Source of the DNA: Curtobacterium sp. MCPF17_052 | GTDB lineage: Bacteria; Actinomycetota; Actinomycetes; Actinomycetales; Microbacteriaceae | DNA length: 64,000 nucleotides | Assembly: GCF_003234085.1 (NCBI RefSeq) | Contig: NZ_QKSD01000002.1 | Coordinates: 62,001 to 126,000 of the forward strand | Direction: 5' to 3' | In this document: positions 1-8,061 of the stretch, one piece after another | How the letters are laid out: the number at the start of each line of letters is the position of its first letter | How positions within the stretch are numbered: the first letter of the stretch is position 1 | Position numbers and translations under genes: made by a program | Notes under the pieces: model-generated | Told to the model about the DNA's origin: nothing | Seen by the model: only the letters and a program-made list of their open reading frames with translations | The model's database searches: none

Positions 1-937
1 ACGCGGTGGCGAGCATGAGGGCGTGCTTCGCGGCCTCGGTGTCGTGCATCGAGTTCACCATCACGAAGTCGTGCACGATGCCACCGAAGCGCACGTTGGT
101 CGCCTTCACACCGGCTTCGCGGAGCCGTGCCGCGAACGCCTCGCCCTCGTCGCGGAGGACGTCGGCCTCGCCGGTGATGACGAGTGTCTCCGGCAGTGTC
201 GCGAGCACCTCGAGCGGCGCGCGCAGCGGCGACACGGTCGGCAGGGCACGCTCGCCCTCGTCCGTCGTGTACTGGTCCCAGTACCACTGCATCCCGGCCC
301 GGGTGAGGAAGTAGCCGTCGGCGAACTCCTCGTAGGAACCGGTGTCGAACGCGGCGTTCGTCACCGGGTAGAAGGCGACGAGCTTGACGAACTCGACGTC
401 CCCGCGCTCGGCGGCGAGCAGCGCCAGGGCGATCGCCATGTTGCCACCGACCGAGTCGCCGGAGACCGCGAAGCGGGAGGCGTCGAGCCCCTTGTCGCGC
501 CCTTCCTCGACGACCCACTTGGCGGCTGCGTACGACTGCTCGAGCGCGACCGGGTAGCCGACCTCGGGGGAGCGGTCGTACTCGGGGAAGACCACGGCGG
601 CGTTCGAGCCGATCGCCAGGTCCCGTACCAGGCGGTCGTGGGTGTGCGCGTCGCCGAACACCCAGCCGGCGCCGTGCACGTAGAGGATGACGGGCAGGTT
701 CGCGGTCGTCCCGGCGGGCTTCACGAGCCGGATCCGCACGGTGCCGGTGGGCCCGCCGGGGATCTCGTGCCACTCCTCGTCGACGTCGGGCTTGAAGATC
801 GGGCTGTCCTGCACGCCGTCGACGGCCTTGCGGCCCTCGGTCGGCGGCAGCTCGTTGAGGAACGGCGGGGTGGACGTCGCGTCGACGAACTCCTGTGCGG
901 CGGGTTCGAGGGCGATGTTCTTCGGGTTTCCGGGCAT
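1..937 (-). CDS. alpha/beta hydrolase, HSL-type (partial, C-terminus outside window)
   Basis: The gene starts at ATG 937 and runs off the left edge with about 312 codons visible. It shows the hormone-sensitive-lipase layout: an oxyanion loop in the motif VHGAGWVFG, the nucleophile elbow GDSVGG (catalytic Ser), the acid in TGEADVLRDEG and the His in IVHDFVM. Such enzymes hydrolyse short-chain esters in the cytoplasm. The natural substrate cannot be told from sequence. A GGAG-type ribosome binding site lies just upstream of the ATG. The next gene on the same strand (SDR, ending at 1010) is 72 bases away, so the three minus-strand genes may be co-transcribed. Confidence 0.9.
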   Translation of the reverse strand, partial: MPGNPKNIALEPAAQEFVDATSTPPFLNELPPTEGRKAVDGVQDSPIFKPDVDEEWHEIPGGPTGTVRIRLVKPAGTTANLPVILYVHGAGWVFGDAHTHDRLVRDLAIGSNAAVVFPEYDRSPEVGYPVALEQSYAAAKWVVEEGRDKGLDASRFAVSGDSVGGNMAIALALLAAERGDVEFVKLVAFYPVTNAAFDTGSYEEFADGYFLTRAGMQWYWDQYTTDEGERALPTVSPLRAPLEVLATLPETLVITGEADVLRDEGEAFAARLREAGVKATNVRFGGIVHDFVMVNSMHDTEAAKHALMLATA

Positions 938-1009
938 GGTGTGCTCCTCCGGGGGTCTACGGGGTGGTGCGTGACAACGCTGGCAGGAGGCCCGCGGGAC
1001 GGGCATCCG

Positions 1010-1963
1010 TCAGCTGACGTATCCGGCGCTCAGCTCCCACAGCCGGTCTGCGTTCTCCGGGTCGAGTGCGTACCGCGCCACCCCGCGGTCGTGACCGGTC
1101 CCGTCGTCGAGGACCGGAGCCTCCTGGCCGTCCTCGAAGTACCGGGCGGTCACGCCGGCGACCAGCGGGGACGCGACGAGCAGCGTCGACGTCGCCGCGC
1201 CCTGCGCCGGCGTCTTGAAGAAGGACTGCTCGATCCGGTTGCCGTCGTCGTCCAAGGCGCCCATCGCACGGAGGGTCGCGTCGTCGAGGTGTCGCTGCAG
1301 CCCGGTCGTGATCCAGCCCGGCATCAGGGAGTTGGCGGTGACGCCCGCGTCGGCCCATCGGTCCGCCACACCCACGGCGAGCAGCACGTCAGCCGTCTTC
1401 GACTGTGCGTACGCCGCCCACCGGTCGTACGGGCGGTTCGCGAAGAACGGGTCCTCGAAGTGGAACGGCGACCGGAGGTGCGCGGTCGAACTGACCGTCA
1501 CCACCCGGGCCCCGTCGGCGGCGGCCAGGTGCGCACGGAGTCCGAGGAGGAGTGCGAAGTGCCCGAGGTGGTTGGTGGCGAGCTGCATCTCCCACCCGAC
1601 GGACGAGAGCTGCCGTGTCGGCAGCGCCATGACTCCGGCGTTCGCCACGACGCCGTCGACCGGACCCTCCCAGCCGTCGGTGAACCGGCGGACCGAGCGG
1701 AGGTCGGCGAGGTCGAGCGGACGCGCGTCGACGCGACCGGCACCGGGAGTCGGGTCCCGCTCCAGCCGGGCCCGGGCACCCGCCGGATCCCGGACACCGA
1801 CGGTGACGTCCGCTCCGGCAGCGGCGAGGGCCAGCACGGTCTCCGCGCCGATGCCGGAGCCTCCGCCGGTGACCACGTAGCGCTTCCCGTGCAGGTCGAG
1901 GCCGGCGAGTACGTCCGCGGCGGTCGCATCTGCCGTGAACGGTGTGCGGACCGCCTCAGACAT
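1010..1963 (-). CDS. short-chain dehydrogenase/reductase (SDR)
   Basis: A 317-residue SDR of the retinol-dehydrogenase-like type. The Rossmann motif TGGGSGIG is near residue 35, followed by the NAG motif (VVANAGVMALP) and the catalytic YAQSK. ATG 1963 was chosen because an upstream in-frame extension to 2071 is Arg/Ala-rich and overlaps the preceding gene heavily. The start overlaps the stop of the upstream NADP-binding gene by 8 bases (ATGTCTGA), so the two are translationally coupled. It is probably an NADP-dependent oxidoreductase of small carbonyls or alcohols; the substrate is unknown. Confidence 0.88.
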   Translation of the reverse strand: MSEAVRTPFTADATAADVLAGLDLHGKRYVVTGGGSGIGAETVLALAAAGADVTVGVRDPAGARARLERDPTPGAGRVDARPLDLADLRSVRRFTDGWEGPVDGVVANAGVMALPTRQLSSVGWEMQLATNHLGHFALLLGLRAHLAAADGARVVTVSSTAHLRSPFHFEDPFFANRPYDRWAAYAQSKTADVLLAVGVADRWADAGVTANSLMPGWITTGLQRHLDDATLRAMGALDDDGNRIEQSFFKTPAQGAATSTLLVASPLVAGVTARYFEDGQEAPVLDDGTGHDRGVARYALDPENADRLWELSAGYVS

Positions 1964-2630
1964 CGGCCACCGCCGACCGGCGCTCGGCCGCGGCGAGCGC
2001 CGCTTCCATGCCCGCGCGGTCGAGGCGGACGCCGTACGCCGGCTGGTCGCGCTCGGAGCGCCAGCCCTCACTGAGCGGCCCCGCGTCGACGACGTCGAAG
2101 CCGAACCGGTCGAGCAGCGAGGTGACCGACGCCTTCGCGTCGGCGTCGTCGCCGGCGATCGCCAGGCTCCGCCGGTCCGGGGTGCCGGCGGGGGAGCCGT
2201 CGGTCGTCACGTCGGCGGAGCCCAGGTTGTTGAGTGCCTTCACGACCGTCGCCCCGGGCAGGAAGTGCTGGAGCAGCTCCGACGTGGTCGGGGCCGAGGG
2301 CTGCTCGAGTTCGTCGACGCGGCCGGAGTACTCGGGGTAGTAGTTGCCCGTGTCGATGACGGTCTTGCCCACGAACGCCTCGGCAGGCAGGTCCCGGTAG
2401 CCGGAGACCGGGATCGCGACGACCACCACGTCGCCGGCTCGTGCTGCATCCGAGACGGTGGCGGCTCCGGCCGAGGGCGCGAGCTCGGCGATGAGTTCCT
2501 CGAGCGTCTCCGGGCCGCGCGAGTTCGCCAGGACGACGTCCAGGCCGATCTGCACGGCTCGTCGTGCGATCTGAGCGCCGACGTTGCCGGCTCCGATGAT
2601 GCCGAGGGTCTGGACGGGGGTGGTGACCAT
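1956..2630 (-). CDS. NADPH-dependent F420 reductase-like NAD(P)-binding protein
   Basis: 224 residues with an N-terminal Rossmann motif GIIGAGNVGAQIARRA and the fold of the F420-dependent NADP oxidoreductase family (short one-domain version). The motif VVVVAIPV follows at about residue 65 and TGNYYPEYSG near residue 90. Members reduce or oxidise NADP or flavin-like cofactors; those without a recognisable F420 context are usually annotated only as NAD(P)-binding. It overlaps the downstream SDR by 8 bases. The ATG at 2630 is preferred to the long Arg-rich extension that reaches 2828. It is divergent from the histidine kinase gene at 2801. Confidence 0.82.
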   Translation of the reverse strand: MVTTPVQTLGIIGAGNVGAQIARRAVQIGLDVVLANSRGPETLEELIAELAPSAGAATVSDAARAGDVVVVAIPVSGYRDLPAEAFVGKTVIDTGNYYPEYSGRVDELEQPSAPTTSELLQHFLPGATVVKALNNLGSADVTTDGSPAGTPDRRSLAIAGDDADAKASVTSLLDRFGFDVVDAGPLSEGWRSERDQPAYGVRLDRAGMEAALAAAERRSAVADV

Positions 2631-2800
2631 GGTCGTGCTCCTGCGGTTCGTGGGGGACGGCCGCGTCCCGGCCGCTCTCGACAACGCTGGACGGTCCTCC
2701 CGGCCGGGGCATCCGTCGCACGACGTATCCCTCGCGCGACGCGCCCGTCGGCGGGTCGCCCGGTGTGGTGGTCGCGGCCTGCGCGCTCTACCGTGAGCGG

Positions 2801-4084
2801 GTGACGACCCCCGACCGGACCGACCCACCGAGCCTGGCCGCCGCTCCGTGGACGTTCCTGCTGTCGGCGACGCCGTGGCGGTCCCTGCTCTCCGTCACGC
2901 TGACCGCGGTCCTGTGGCTGGTCCTCGCGGCTCCGGTCGTCGCGACCTGGTTCGTCGCGCCGTTCTGGGGCGCGGTGGTCGCCCGGTTCGAACGGTGGCA
3001 CCCGGTCGTCCTCGGCCTGCCGCCGATCCGCGACCCCCGCTCCGCCGGTCCGAGCCGCCGGCCGGGCGTCCGAGCGCGTCTGCGTGACCCGCTCGTGTGG
3101 TCCGAGTCGACCTTCCTCGTGGTCTTCGTCGCGTTCGCGGCCCTGAGCTTCGCGCTCGTGGTGCTCGTGCTCCTCACCGCCGCGGTGGCGGTCGGCGCGG
3201 CCACCGGCACCCGGCCGCCCGCCGACGACGTCATCCGCAACTGGCTGGCCGGGTTCCATCTCGGCGCGCCCGTGCTCCTCGCCGGGTCGCTCGTCGTGTT
3301 CGTGCTCGCCCTGTACGGGGTGTCGGCGGTGGCGGCCGTCCACGTCCGGGTGGCCCGGGCCCTGCTGTCCGGGCGCGACGAGGAACTCGAACACCGGGTC
3401 GAGGAACTCACGTTCTCGCGCCGGGCCCTGCTCGACGGCTTCGACGCGGAACGTCGACGCATCGAGCGGGACCTGCACGACGGCGCTCAGCAGCAGCTCG
3501 TCGCGCTCGCGATGGACGTCGGACTCCTCGACGTCGAACTCGCTGCGGCCGAGCGGGACGGCGGCGACCTCCGCGCCGTCCGCGGGGCGCTCGAGCGGAT
3601 CGGTGTCCGCGTCGACGGCGCGGTCGGGTCCCTGCGTGCGAGCATCCGCGGCATCCACCCGCGGGTCCTCGTCGACCACGGGCTCGGCGCGGCCGTCGCC
3701 GAACTCGCGTCGCGCTCGCCGCTGCCGGTGCGGGCGTCCGTGGACCTGCCCGTCCGGCCGCCGGCGCGGCTGGAGACGGCCGCCTACTTCGTCGTCAGTG
3801 AAGCGCTGACGAACGCGGTCAAGCACGCCGGTGCGCAGTCGGTGTCGGTGGCGGCGGGGGAGACCGACGCCCGGTTCTGGCTGCGGGTCGAGGACGACGG
3901 GGTGGGCGGGGCGCGGCCCGTGCCGGGCGGCGGTCTCGACGGGCTCCGGGAACGCGCCGTCGTCCTCGGAGGCTCGCTGGACGTCGTGAGTCCGGCCGGC
4001 GGTCCGACGGTGCTCCGGTTCACCGCCCCGCTGCACGACGACGAACGCGACGCCGTGCCCGACGTGGTCCGGTGGCGCTCGTGA
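2801..4084 (+). CDS. sensor histidine kinase, NarL/DesK class (HisKA_3)
   Basis: 427 residues. Four predicted membrane segments (roughly residues 28-55, 105-135 and 150-180) are followed by a dimerisation/phosphoacceptor helix with the HisKA_3 motif ERDLHDGAQQQL (His near residue 226) and a C-terminal HATPase domain with a G-box DDGVGG. GTG 2801 is taken as the start because a TACCGT -10 hexamer lies at 2789-2794, six bases before it, giving a leaderless transcript; an in-frame extension to 2765 would begin upstream of this promoter. Its stop overlaps the response regulator start (GTGA), so the two form a two-component system. The stimulus is unknown. Confidence 0.9.
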   Translation: MTTPDRTDPPSLAAAPWTFLLSATPWRSLLSVTLTAVLWLVLAAPVVATWFVAPFWGAVVARFERWHPVVLGLPPIRDPRSAGPSRRPGVRARLRDPLVWSESTFLVVFVAFAALSFALVVLVLLTAAVAVGAATGTRPPADDVIRNWLAGFHLGAPVLLAGSLVVFVLALYGVSAVAAVHVRVARALLSGRDEELEHRVEELTFSRRALLDGFDAERRRIERDLHDGAQQQLVALAMDVGLLDVELAAAERDGGDLRAVRGALERIGVRVDGAVGSLRASIRGIHPRVLVDHGLGAAVAELASRSPLPVRASVDLPVRPPARLETAAYFVVSEALTNAVKHAGAQSVSVAAGETDARFWLRVEDDGVGGARPVPGGGLDGLRERAVVLGGSLDVVSPAGGPTVLRFTAPLHDDERDAVPDVVRWRS

Positions 4085-4743
4085 AGGTCTTCGTGGCAGA
4101 GGACGCCGTCCTGCTCCGGGAGGGGCTCGTGAGCCTGCTGGAACGCGCCGGCCACACGGTGGTCGGCGTCGCGGCGGACGCACGTCGACTCGTCGACGAG
4201 GTGGACGCCCTGGTCGCGGCCGGTGCCACGCCCGACGTCGTCCTCACCGACGTGCGGATGCCGCCCACCGGGACCGACGACGGCCTCCGGGCGGCCGTCG
4301 TCCTGCGGGAGCGGCACGACGGCCTGCCCGTCGTCGTGCTGTCCCAGTACGTCGCCGGCGCGTACGTCCGCGAGCTGCTCGACGACGGCCGGGGCGGCGT
4401 CGGCTACCTGTTGAAGGACCGTGTCGGCAAGGTACCCGCGTTCCTCCGCGCGCTCGAGACGGTCGCCGACGGCGGTGTGGTCGTCGACCCCGAGGTCGTA
4501 CGGCACCTCACGCGCAGTCAGGCGACGGACAGCCCGTTGGCCCGGCTGACGCCGCGCGAGACCACTGTCCTGGAGCACATGGCCGAGGGCGCCTCGAACG
4601 CCGACATCGCCGCCACCCTGCACCTGTCCGACGCCGCGGTCGCGAAGCACGTCGGCAACGTGTTCACCAAGCTCGACCTGCCGCCGGAGGACACGAACCG
4701 GCGTGTGCGAGCGGTGCTGACCTACCTGCGCGAGAAGCGCTGA
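4081..4743 (+). CDS. LuxR/NarL-family response regulator
   Basis: 220 residues. The receiver domain has the acidic pair ED at residues 7-8, the phosphoacceptor Asp in VVLTDVRMP (about residue 57) and the Lys in YLLKDR. A C-terminal LuxR-type helix-turn-helix follows (LTPRETTVLEHMAEGASN, then VAKHVGNVFTKL). GTG 4081 overlaps the kinase stop by four bases (GTGA); another in-frame GTG is at 4072. It is the cognate partner of the upstream histidine kinase. The LtrA gene follows after 26 bases and may be part of the same transcript. Confidence 0.92.
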   Translation: MKVFVAEDAVLLREGLVSLLERAGHTVVGVAADARRLVDEVDALVAAGATPDVVLTDVRMPPTGTDDGLRAAVVLRERHDGLPVVVLSQYVAGAYVRELLDDGRGGVGYLLKDRVGKVPAFLRALETVADGGVVVDPEVVRHLTRSQATDSPLARLTPRETTVLEHMAEGASNADIAATLHLSDAAVAKHVGNVFTKLDLPPEDTNRRVRAVLTYLREKR

Positions 4744-4769
4744 GCGAGAACGGCCGAGGGAGACACCGG

Positions 4770-5969
4770 ATGAGGACGATCGGACTACGGCGGATGGGGC
4801 CGCGCGACCCGGCGCAACGGCACCGGACGGCGACTCCGCTGGAACTGCTGTTCGACCTGGTGTTCGTCGTCGCGGTGGGGCTGGCGGCGACGAACCTGCA
4901 CGAGATCGAGGCCGAGGGGCGCCTCACCTCGGCGGTGCTGTCGTACGGCCTGGTGTTCTTCTCGATCTGGTGGGCGTGGATGAACTTCACCTGGTTCGCC
5001 ACCTCGTTCGACACCGACGACTGGCTCTACCGGGTGACGACGGTCGTCCAGATGGCCGGGGTCCTGGTCCTGGCGGCCGGTGTGCACGCGGCCATGGTGG
5101 AGGACGACTTCACCATCGGGATCATCGGCTACGTGCTGATGCGGCTGGCGCTCGTCGGGCAGTGGATCCGCGCCGCCGTGTCCTCGACCCGCTACCGCCG
5201 CACCGCGGTCCGCTACGCGGTGGGGATCGTCGTCGTCCAGGTGCTCTGGATCGTCTCGCTCGCCCTGCCGGAGGGCCTCTGGCCGTTCGCGGCGCCGTTC
5301 CTCGTCCTCGGCGAGGTGCTCGTCCCGGTCTGGGCGGAGCTGGGGGCCGCCGACACCCGGTGGCACACCCGGCACCTGGCCGAGCGGTACTCCTTGTTCA
5401 CGCTGATCGTCCTCGGTGAGGGGCTCGTCGCGTCGGCCAACGCCGTGATCGACGCCCTGGCGCACACCGACCACCTGGGGTCCCTGCTCACCCTCGCCGC
5501 CTGCGGACTGGTGATCACGGTCGGCATGTGGTGGATCTACTTCTCGCGGGAGCAGCACGACCACATCCACTCGCTGCCGACCGCGCTGCTGTTCGGGTAC
5601 GGCCACTACCTCGTCTTCGCGGCGGCCGGGGCGCTGCCGGCGGGGATCGAGGTGGCCGTCCTCGCCGACGCCGGCCACGTCGAGCTGTCGTCCTCCGCCG
5701 TCGCCGCGACCGTCGCCGTGCCGGTGGCCGTGTTCGTGCTCTCGATCTGGGCCCTCGCCATCCGACCCTCGGCGACCCGCCGCGCGAACGTCGTCGTGGT
5801 CGTCCTCACCGTGGCGGTCCTCGCCTCGGTCGCGGTGCCCGCGGTCTCCCTGCCGGTCACCGCGCTGCTCGTCGCCGCGGTCGTCGTCACCCTCGAACTG
5901 CCGTCCGCGACGCCCCACGAACACGGCTCCGACGCCTCCCAGGCGCGCGGGAGTCGGCTGTCCGCATGA
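4770..5969 (+). CDS. ltrA: low temperature requirement protein A (LtrA) family membrane protein
   Basis: 399 residues with about ten to twelve hydrophobic segments. The N-terminal signature TPLELLFDLVFVVAVG and the later RYSLFTLIVLGEGLVAS are typical of the LtrA family. The family was named from a Listeria mutant; its biochemical role is unknown. ATG 4770 has a good ribosome binding site (GAGGGAGA) about eight bases upstream. The stop codon overlaps the ATG of the next small gene (ATGA at 5966-5969). The position behind a two-component system suggests, but does not show, that it is a regulated target. Confidence 0.88.
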   Translation: MRTIGLRRMGPRDPAQRHRTATPLELLFDLVFVVAVGLAATNLHEIEAEGRLTSAVLSYGLVFFSIWWAWMNFTWFATSFDTDDWLYRVTTVVQMAGVLVLAAGVHAAMVEDDFTIGIIGYVLMRLALVGQWIRAAVSSTRYRRTAVRYAVGIVVVQVLWIVSLALPEGLWPFAAPFLVLGEVLVPVWAELGAADTRWHTRHLAERYSLFTLIVLGEGLVASANAVIDALAHTDHLGSLLTLAACGLVITVGMWWIYFSREQHDHIHSLPTALLFGYGHYLVFAAAGALPAGIEVAVLADAGHVELSSSAVAATVAVPVAVFVLSIWALAIRPSATRRANVVVVVLTVAVLASVAVPAVSLPVTALLVAAVVVTLELPSATPHEHGSDASQARGSRLSA

Positions 5970-6151
5970 GCGACAGCCACGAGGGAGCACCCATGGTCGA
6001 CGGCGAACCCGTCACCGCCGAGCGTCTGCAGCACGACCTGTCCTTCGACTCGGACGCGATGCCCGAGGACGACCCGGGCACCGACGAGGACGCCCTCGTC
6101 GCCGACGGGGACCCCAGCGAGGAGGACGCCCAGGGATCGCAGGAACCCTGA
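5966..6151 (+). CDS. small acidic hypothetical protein
   Basis: 61 residues, strongly acidic (Asp/Glu make up about a third of the chain), with no cysteine, no membrane segment and no recognised domain. It starts within the last four bases of ltrA (ATGA) and is therefore likely made by coupled translation. Third codon positions remain G/C-rich, which supports real coding. It ends seven bases before the convergent permease gene. The function is unknown; small acidic tails of this kind are common at actinobacterial operon ends. Confidence 0.6.
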   Translation: MSDSHEGAPMVDGEPVTAERLQHDLSFDSDAMPEDDPGTDEDALVADGDPSEEDAQGSQEP

Positions 6152-6158
6152 CGCAGCC

Positions 6159-7418
6159 TCAGCGAGGCCGGCGACGCTGCGCGGTGAGACGCCCGGCCCG
6201 GCAGACGAGGCCGAGCGTGGTCACGACGACCCCGCCGACGGTCGAGGGCCACGGCAACGCCGCCACCAGGACGACGCACCCAGCGGCACCGATGACGGCC
6301 AGGAGGCGCGGGTACCGCCGGTCCCGCCGCTCCTGTGTCAGGGCGGCCGTGTTCGCGACGAAGTAGTACAGCAGCACCCCGAAGGACGAGAACCCGATCG
6401 CCCCCCGCAGGTCGGTCACGGCGACGAGGACGCACACGACCAGACCGAGCACGACCTCGGCACGCGCCGGCACCGCCGTCCGCGGGTGCACGGCGGCGAA
6501 CCACCCCGGCAGGTCCCGGTTCCGCGCCATCGCGAGGCTCGTCCGCCCGATGCCCGCGGTCATCGCCAGGAGCGCCCCGAGGGCAGCAGCGGCGGCACCG
6601 ACCTGCACGACGACGCCGGCCCACGGCTGCCCGGCCGTGGCGACGACGGACCGGAGGGGCGCGGCGGAGGCGGCCGTGCCTCCCGGCCCGAGGGCGTGCA
6701 GCGTGGCGAGCGCGACCAACGCGTAGACGACGAGCGCGATCCCGAGGGCGGTGGTGACCGCCCGGGGGATCGTGCGGGCTGGATCGACCACCTCTTCACC
6801 CAGGGTCGCGATGCGGGCGTACCCGGCGAAGGCGAAGAACAGGAAGCCGGCAGCCTGCAGGACCCCCAGCGGCGTCGCGGCGACGCCCGGGTCGTCCGCC
6901 GTCGGCCCGGAGTGCGTGAGCCCCAGGACGACCACGACGGTCAGGGCGACGAGGGCGACCACGACGAGGACCCGGGTGAGGAACGCCGTCCGCGTGATGC
7001 CCAGCGTGTTGACCACGGTGAGGGACAGGACCACGGCGACCGCGACGGGCCGCTGCCAGGCCTCGGGCACCAGGTACGCGGCGACCGTCATCGCCATCGC
7101 CGCCGAACTGGCGGTCTTGCCGATCACGAAGCCCCACCCGGCAGTGAAGCCGACCCAGGGTCCGAGGCGCTCCCGGCCGGAGACGTACGCGCCGCCCGAG
7201 GTCGGGTACTGCGCCGCGAGCTGCGCCGACGAAGTGGCGTTGCAGAACGCGATGACGCCCGCGACCAGCAGCGCGACGAGCACACCGCTGCCGGCTACGG
7301 ACGCCGCGGGGGCGAACGCCGCGAACACGCCCGCGCCGATCATGGAGCCGAGCCCGATCACGACGGCGTCCCGCAGCCGGAGACGCCGCGCGAGGGAGCC
7401 GGTCGGGGGAGCGGTCAT
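6159..7418 (-). CDS. APC-family amino acid permease
   Basis: 419 residues with about twelve predicted transmembrane helices. The first helix carries the APC signature GLGSMIGAGVFAAFAP, and TSGGAYVSGRERLGPWVGF follows, as in the amino acid-polyamine-organocation superfamily. It is a cytoplasmic membrane secondary transporter, probably for an amino acid or amine; the specificity is not evident. It stands alone on the minus strand, convergent with the ltrA operon. ATG 7418 is the furthest plausible start and is directly followed by the Arg-rich N-tail expected before helix 1. Confidence 0.88.
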   Translation of the reverse strand: MTAPPTGSLARRLRLRDAVVIGLGSMIGAGVFAAFAPAASVAGSGVLVALLVAGVIAFCNATSSAQLAAQYPTSGGAYVSGRERLGPWVGFTAGWGFVIGKTASSAAMAMTVAAYLVPEAWQRPVAVAVVLSLTVVNTLGITRTAFLTRVLVVVALVALTVVVVLGLTHSGPTADDPGVAATPLGVLQAAGFLFFAFAGYARIATLGEEVVDPARTIPRAVTTALGIALVVYALVALATLHALGPGGTAASAAPLRSVVATAGQPWAGVVVQVGAAAAALGALLAMTAGIGRTSLAMARNRDLPGWFAAVHPRTAVPARAEVVLGLVVCVLVAVTDLRGAIGFSSFGVLLYYFVANTAALTQERRDRRYPRLLAVIGAAGCVVLVAALPWPSTVGGVVVTTLGLVCRAGRLTAQRRRPR

Positions 7419-7482
7419 CCGACCATCCTGACCACGTCAGGTGAACAGTGCGTGCTCCGTGTACGGCGCAGCGGCCAGGCGG

Positions 7483-7944
7483 TCAGGCGGCGTGACGGCC
7501 GACCGACACCGACTCGAGCGGGGTGTCGCGCAGCTCCCGCCCACGGAACCAACGCAGCAGCCACTCCGCCGGCGAACCCGACAGCCCGGCCGGCAGACCA
7601 CCGCGGCGCTGCAGGAAGTCACTGAACCCCGGCTCGTCCCGGAGCTCCGCCTCGGACGGGTTGCCGAACGCCATCGACCAGCCGTCGAAGCGGCGGGCGT
7701 CGATGTCCTCGCGGCTCAGGGAACGCACGTCCCGGTGCCGCGGGTCACGCTGGATCGCGCCGAACCGGTCCTCGACGCTCCAAGCCGGCCCCTCCAGGAC
7801 CTGCATGAAGCGGCCGTCCTTCGCCACGAGCAGCCCCGAGACACCGAGGGCGTCGTTCTTCAGACGCGCGTCACGCAGCAGCGCGACGAGCTGGGCGTCG
7901 GTGAGGTCGTCGGCGGCGACGGACATGTAGACGAGGGAGAGCAT
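7483..7944 (-). CDS. BLUF domain blue-light sensor protein
   Basis: 153 residues. The BLUF fold covers residues 1-95 with the residues that handle the flavin: Tyr6 (SLVYMS), Asn30 (KNDALGVSG), Gln48 (FMQVLEG) and the Trp89/Met91 pair (GWSMAF). By analogy with AppA and PixD it should bind FAD and signal through the Tyr-Gln hydrogen bond network. The C-terminal 55 residues hold short helices and no known output domain, so it is a short PixD-like BLUF protein that probably works by protein contact. ATG 7944 is used; the Ser/Gly/Arg-rich extension to 8037 is unlikely. It is divergent from the acyltransferase gene. Confidence 0.9.
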   Translation of the reverse strand: MLSLVYMSVAADDLTDAQLVALLRDARLKNDALGVSGLLVAKDGRFMQVLEGPAWSVEDRFGAIQRDPRHRDVRSLSREDIDARRFDGWSMAFGNPSEAELRDEPGFSDFLQRRGGLPAGLSGSPAEWLLRWFRGRELRDTPLESVSVGRHAA

Positions 7945-8061
7945 CGATCCACGATCCCTCGCGTCCGCCGCACCGGTCAACCGCGGCCACTCGACGAGTC
8001 CGGATCCCGCACTCGCCCCACGTCCCCTGCCGTTCACCCGGCGTCCCTACCGTCACCCCCG

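Noticed and set aside
23..2074. 683-codon plus-strand frame at the left edge
   Set aside because: It lies opposite three genes with clear family motifs (esterase, SDR, NAD(P)-binding) and has no motif of its own.
7441..8061. N-terminal extension of the acyltransferase by 207 codons
   Set aside because: It overlaps the BLUF gene antisense, and the promoter hexamer at 8048-8053 with ATG 8062 gives the normal family start.
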